Source: Ruminococcus sp. (GTDB taxonomy: Bacteria; Bacillota; Clostridia; Oscillospirales; Ruminococcaceae). Taken from it: a stretch of 64,000 bases of DNA. The DNA is taken from contig SVNW01000011.1 in assembly GCA_015066745.1 (NCBI GenBank), positions 1 to 64,000 of the forward strand, given 5' to 3'. The first letter of the stretch is position 1; each line of letters starts with the position of its first letter. Below, piece by piece: positions 60,197 to 64,000 of the stretch. Made by a program: the position numbers and the translations under genes. The notes beneath the pieces were generated by a model that worked only from the letters and a program-made list of their open reading frames with translations, had not been told where the DNA came from and ran no database searches.

Positions 60197-61615
60197 ATGA
60201 AAAATTTAAAGAAAACTTTAGCATTACTTGCAGCTCTTGCAATGTCAGCAACAGCTCTCTACGGTTGTGGCGATGAAAAGGAATCATCAACTGCTAACAA
60301 CTCAAGCTCAAAGGTTGAAGAATCAAAGGACGATTCAAAGGCTGATGACTCATCTAAGGAAGATAACGACGGCGACGCTGAAGGCGATCAGCTCACAATC
60401 CTTTGCTGGAACGCTAACGACAGTAAGCCAATGGTAGACCTCTTCTGCGAAAAGACAGGTCACGATCCTTCAGAAATCAACATCAAGAACTTTGACTGCC
60501 AGGGTGGTGAAGCTGCTGAACTCTACGAACAGTATCTTTCAGAAGCGGCTAACGACGCTGATATCATGTTCCTCGAAGCTGACTGGGCTCTCAAGTTTAT
60601 AAACGACGATTCACAGACAATGGCTCTCAGCGAAATCGGTATCGACGAAAGCTCACTCGGTGATATATATGATTACGTTCTCGAAATCGGTAAGTCAACA
60701 GTTGACGGTACACTCAAGGGTATCTCATGGCAGGCTGCTGCAGGTGGTTACTGCTACAGAGAAGACCTCGCTAAGGAGTACCTCGGCGTAGAAACACCTG
60801 AACAGATGCAGGAAAAGGTTAAGGACTGGGATACATTCCTTGAAACAGCTAAAGAATACAAGGCTGCTAAGGGTGACAAGGCTGCTATGGCTGCTACACT
60901 CGGCGGTGTATGGCAGGTATATGGTGGTTCACGTGGTTCAGCATGGCTTACATCTGACAACAAGCTTGCTGTAGATGATTACTGCAAGAACTATGCTGAA
61001 TTTGCAAAGACTCTCTGGAGCGAAGGTTATGTAACAAACGTTAATCAGTGGGGTGACGAATGGTATGCACTCGGTGCAACAGATGACGTTTTAGGTTACT
61101 TCGTATCAACATGGGGCTTTGGTGACACAATTCTTGCTAAGGCTGCAGGCGGCGAAGGCGGTGCTACTTTCGGTAAGTGGAAATGTGTAGTTGGTCCAGC
61201 AGAATTCTACTGGGGCGGTACATGGCTTGCACCTGCAACAAGATGCAACAGCAAGGATCTTGCTAAGGAATTCATCGAATTCTTCACAACAAACAAAGAC
61301 GGTGCTGAAGCATACGCTCTCAAGCAGGGTGAATACATGTCTAACTCAGCAGTTATGGAAAAAATCATTGCTGACGGCGAATACAAGGGTGCTCCTGTTC
61401 TCGGCGATCAGAACCACTTCGAAGTACTTAACGAAGTTGCTAAGGGCATCGACATGGCTGGAAAGATTACTCCATATGACTCAACAATCAAGACAGCATT
61501 TAACGATGCAGTAAACGCTTACTGTGAAGGTACACTTGGTTCTGTTGAAGAAACAATGGGCGATTTCGAAACAAGAGTTATGGAAGCACTTCCAACTCAG
61601 CTTAACTGGGAATAA
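60197..61615 (+). CDS. Sugar ABC transporter substrate-binding lipoprotein
   Basis: Lipobox ALYGCGDEKESS, Ser/Asp-rich linker, SBP family 1 body; AAGGAGG SD supports ATG 60197. Confidence 0.93.
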   Translation: MKNLKKTLALLAALAMSATALYGCGDEKESSTANNSSSKVEESKDDSKADDSSKEDNDGDAEGDQLTILCWNANDSKPMVDLFCEKTGHDPSEINIKNFDCQGGEAAELYEQYLSEAANDADIMFLEADWALKFINDDSQTMALSEIGIDESSLGDIYDYVLEIGKSTVDGTLKGISWQAAAGGYCYREDLAKEYLGVETPEQMQEKVKDWDTFLETAKEYKAAKGDKAAMAATLGGVWQVYGGSRGSAWLTSDNKLAVDDYCKNYAEFAKTLWSEGYVTNVNQWGDEWYALGATDDVLGYFVSTWGFGDTILAKAAGGEGGATFGKWKCVVGPAEFYWGGTWLAPATRCNSKDLAKEFIEFFTTNKDGAEAYALKQGEYMSNSAVMEKIIADGEYKGAPVLGDQNHFEVLNEVAKGIDMAGKITPYDSTIKTAFNDAVNAYCEGTLGSVEETMGDFETRVMEALPTQLNWE

Positions 61616-61741
61616 TTTATAACTGATTGAAAATTTTATAAATTAATATACTTCACACAACCTATAGAGTAGTTATGCTCTATAGGTGTGTGTCGTGTTA
61701 ATTCTGTTTTTATTAAATTAATTCTGGGAGGGCTTTTGAGA

Positions 61742-62770
61742 ATGAAATCGAGTGCGCAAAATAGAATTCGTTCTATAAGTTATGCGAAATATGGATACTT
61801 TTTTATACTGCCTTTTTTTATAGTGTATTTCATTTTTCAGCTTTATCCGCTTTTTAACACATTCAAACTTAGTTTGTATGGAAACGCTACCAATCCGGAG
61901 GCTTTTGTAAAGTTAGATAATTTTAAGACTTTGATTTTTGGAGAGAGTGATATTATTGCTTCAAAAGCAGCGGCGACACAGAGTAAAGCTCTTTTCAGAG
62001 CATTTGGAAATACACTTATACTGTGGTTTGGTAACTTTATACCGCAGATTTGTCTTTCATTGCTTCTGGCAGTATGGTTTACAGATCTTAATTTAAAGAT
62101 CAAGGGCAAAACATTCTTTAAAGTAGTAATGTACATGCCAAATATAGTTACAGCAGCTTCAGTAGCAGCTTTATTCTTGATGTTATTCTCAAGATCTGAC
62201 TACGGTCCTATAAACTCATTTCTTATGGAGAACTTTGGTTTAGAAAAACCTATTGACTTTATAAGGGACAAATGGATTTCACGTGGAGTTGTTATGTTCA
62301 TACAGACGTGGATGTGGTTTGGTAATACTATGATTATGCTTATGGCAGCTATCATGGGTATCAGTCCGTCACTCTTTGAGGCTGCTGATATCGACGGTGC
62401 CAACAGCAGACAGGTATTTACAAAAGTAACACTTCCTCTGCTTCGTCCAATGGTTGTCTACACAATGATTACTTCCATGATTGGTGGTCTTCAGATGTGG
62501 GATATCCCGTACCTCTACAAAATTGGTACATCTTTCAATGATAATATAAAGACTATAGCAGTATTTATTTACAATAACTTCCATGGAATGAATCCAAACT
62601 ATGGTTATTCTGCTGCTGCCTCTGTTGCACTCTTTATTCTTACTTCTATTCTTGGTTCATTCTGCTTTGCTATGAACAGAGACAAGGATGCTGCAAAGAG
62701 AAAGAAACAGATAAAAGAAGCTAAGAAGAAAATGAAAGAGCAGAACAAAGCAACATTTGGAGGGTTTTGA
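61742..62770 (+). CDS. Sugar ABC transporter permease (MalF type)
   Basis: Multi-TM with EAA-like loop EAADIDGANSRQVFTKVTLPLLRP; SD gggagg before ATG 61742. Confidence 0.94.
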   Translation: MKSSAQNRIRSISYAKYGYFFILPFFIVYFIFQLYPLFNTFKLSLYGNATNPEAFVKLDNFKTLIFGESDIIASKAAATQSKALFRAFGNTLILWFGNFIPQICLSLLLAVWFTDLNLKIKGKTFFKVVMYMPNIVTAASVAALFLMLFSRSDYGPINSFLMENFGLEKPIDFIRDKWISRGVVMFIQTWMWFGNTMIMLMAAIMGISPSLFEAADIDGANSRQVFTKVTLPLLRPMVVYTMITSMIGGLQMWDIPYLYKIGTSFNDNIKTIAVFIYNNFHGMNPNYGYSAAASVALFILTSILGSFCFAMNRDKDAAKRKKQIKEAKKKMKEQNKATFGGF

Positions 62771-63654
62771 TTATGAATAATGTTAAAGACAGTTACGCAG
62801 CTAAGGTGCGTGCAAAATCCATAGGTGTTATGATTGTTCTCGTAATTCTTGCTTTGATCTGTTTATTGCCTATATGGATACTTTTTGTAAACGCCACACG
62901 TGATACACAGGATATTATGACAAACGGTCTCTCTTTTATACCCGATACTCATTTTTTTGCTAATATTAAGGAAACTATAAGACTTAATTCTGAGGGCAAG
63001 ATTACATATGATGCGTTTATAGGTTACAGGAACAGTTTTATTATTACAATATCGGCTACTGTATTGACTGTGTTTTTCTCAGCACTTACTGCATACGGTC
63101 TTGTAGTATATGATTTTAAAGCAAGCGGACCGGCTTATACCTTTATTCTTATGGTAATGATGGTACCTGTTCAGGTTACATCAGTTGGTTTCGTACAGTT
63201 TATGTCACAGATTAAATTGACAGATACATATGTTCCGCTTATCGTACCTGCAGTAGCAGCTCCGGCGATAGTGTTCTATATGCGTCAGTATATGAAGTCA
63301 TCATTCCCGCTTGACATTGTTGAAGCGGCGCGTATCGATGGTACAGGAGAGTTCAGAACATTCCTTACAATCGGTCTTCCTATGATGAAACCTGCTATCG
63401 GTGTACAGGCTATATTTGCATTTATTGCTAACTGGAATAACTTCTATACACCATCCATGGTTCTTATTTCAAGAGACCCAAGTAAGTATACAATGCCTAT
63501 GATGATCAATTCAATTCTTTCTAACGATAAGCTTAGTGACCTCGGTGTAAAATATACATCTATCATGCTTTCAATCTTACCTGTTATGGTTATCTACATT
63601 CTTCTTTCCAAGACTATCGTTGAAGGCGTTGCTGAAGGTGGCGTTAAGGAATAA
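62767..63654 (+). CDS. Sugar ABC transporter permease (MalG type)
   Basis: Multi-TM with EAA loop EAARIDGTGEFRTFLTIGLPMMKP. Confidence 0.94.
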   Translation: MIMNNVKDSYAAKVRAKSIGVMIVLVILALICLLPIWILFVNATRDTQDIMTNGLSFIPDTHFFANIKETIRLNSEGKITYDAFIGYRNSFIITISATVLTVFFSALTAYGLVVYDFKASGPAYTFILMVMMVPVQVTSVGFVQFMSQIKLTDTYVPLIVPAVAAPAIVFYMRQYMKSSFPLDIVEAARIDGTGEFRTFLTIGLPMMKPAIGVQAIFAFIANWNNFYTPSMVLISRDPSKYTMPMMINSILSNDKLSDLGVKYTSIMLSILPVMVIYILLSKTIVEGVAEGGVKE

Positions 63655-63696
63655 TATTTCCGAAAAAACAATCGAAGATTATAATATTTTATTTAT

Positions 63697-63733
63697 AAAA
63701 AAATACGACAGTTTTAAGCTGTCGTATTTTTTT
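63697..63733 (+). terminator. Rho-independent terminator of the sugar ABC operon
   Basis: atacgacag / ctgtcgtat stem followed by poly-T. Confidence 0.9.
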
Positions 63734-63736
63734 ATG

Positions 63737-63769
63737 TAAAAAAGACTCTCATCAAAAAAGATGAGAGTC
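63737..63769 (-). terminator. Rho-independent terminator for the minus-strand ABC permease gene
   Basis: gactctcatc / gatgagagtc 10-bp stem followed by tttttt on the minus strand. Confidence 0.88.
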
Positions 63770-63775
63770 AGAATG

Positions 63776-64000
63776 TTATTTTTTAAGTATCTTTTCTGCT
63801 GTAAAAGCCAGTATAAGCATGAAGAGATTTATAATTACTATAGTAGAACCTGCAGGAGTATCTATACTGTAAGAGAGTCCAAGACCGACAATAAAGCATA
63901 GTGTAGAAACAAGTGATGAGGATATTACAACAGACTTGAAGCTTCTGCAGAGTCGCATAGAAGTAATAGCAGGGAATATAAGAAGGCTTGACATAAGCAA
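63776..64000 (-). CDS. ABC-3 family metal (Zn/Mn) transporter permease, C-terminal part; gene runs off the window
   Basis: SSLLIFPAITSMRLCRSFKSV...GLGLSYSIDTPAGSTIVIINLFMLIL resembles ZnuB/MntB C-termini. Confidence 0.8.
   Translation of the reverse strand: MLMSSLLIFPAITSMRLCRSFKSVVISSSLVSTLCFIVGLGLSYSIDTPAGSTIVIINLFMLILAFTAEKILKK

Overview
This 64 kb chromosomal window is AT-rich and comes from a Gram-positive anaerobe. Gene content, including a dockerin-bearing CBM22-like/SGNH esterase, points to a Ruminococcus-like Clostridia/Oscillospirales member; that lineage call is inference. Most of the window is housekeeping: a GMP synthase ATP-PPase subunit without a glutaminase domain, RodA/FtsW, HAD hydrolase, YifB/ComM, rpoB-rpoC, a heterodimeric ABC exporter, tyrS, DnaC/DnaI-like and DnaD-like proteins, miaB-ylbF-mutS-mutL-miaA-hfq, HlyD-like-yggS-sepF-divIVA-ileS-lspA-rluD, a split transketolase, ddl and a murI-like gene with DUF1934, a CdaR/PucR-type regulator, ftsE-ftsX-M23 hydrolase-S41 protease, greA-lysS, dacA-type carboxypeptidase, and a LacI-regulated sugar ABC operon lacking an ATPase. 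I found no rRNA, tRNA, CRISPR array, prophage or transposase. The observations most worth checking are: a glutamate racemase-like protein whose catalytic motifs have all diverged; ftsX, whose conserved N-terminus extends upstream of the first in-frame ATG with no canonical start codon; an hfq leader with a U-rich loop next to the Shine-Dalgarno; an rpoB-rpoC junction whose rpoC SD can be paired in a hairpin; a frameshifted small secreted-protein gene behind a consensus promoter; and a near-consensus promoter antisense to a small gene. I saw no convincing new multi-gene defence or mobile system. All family calls are by-eye recognition of the supplied translations; no database search was run.
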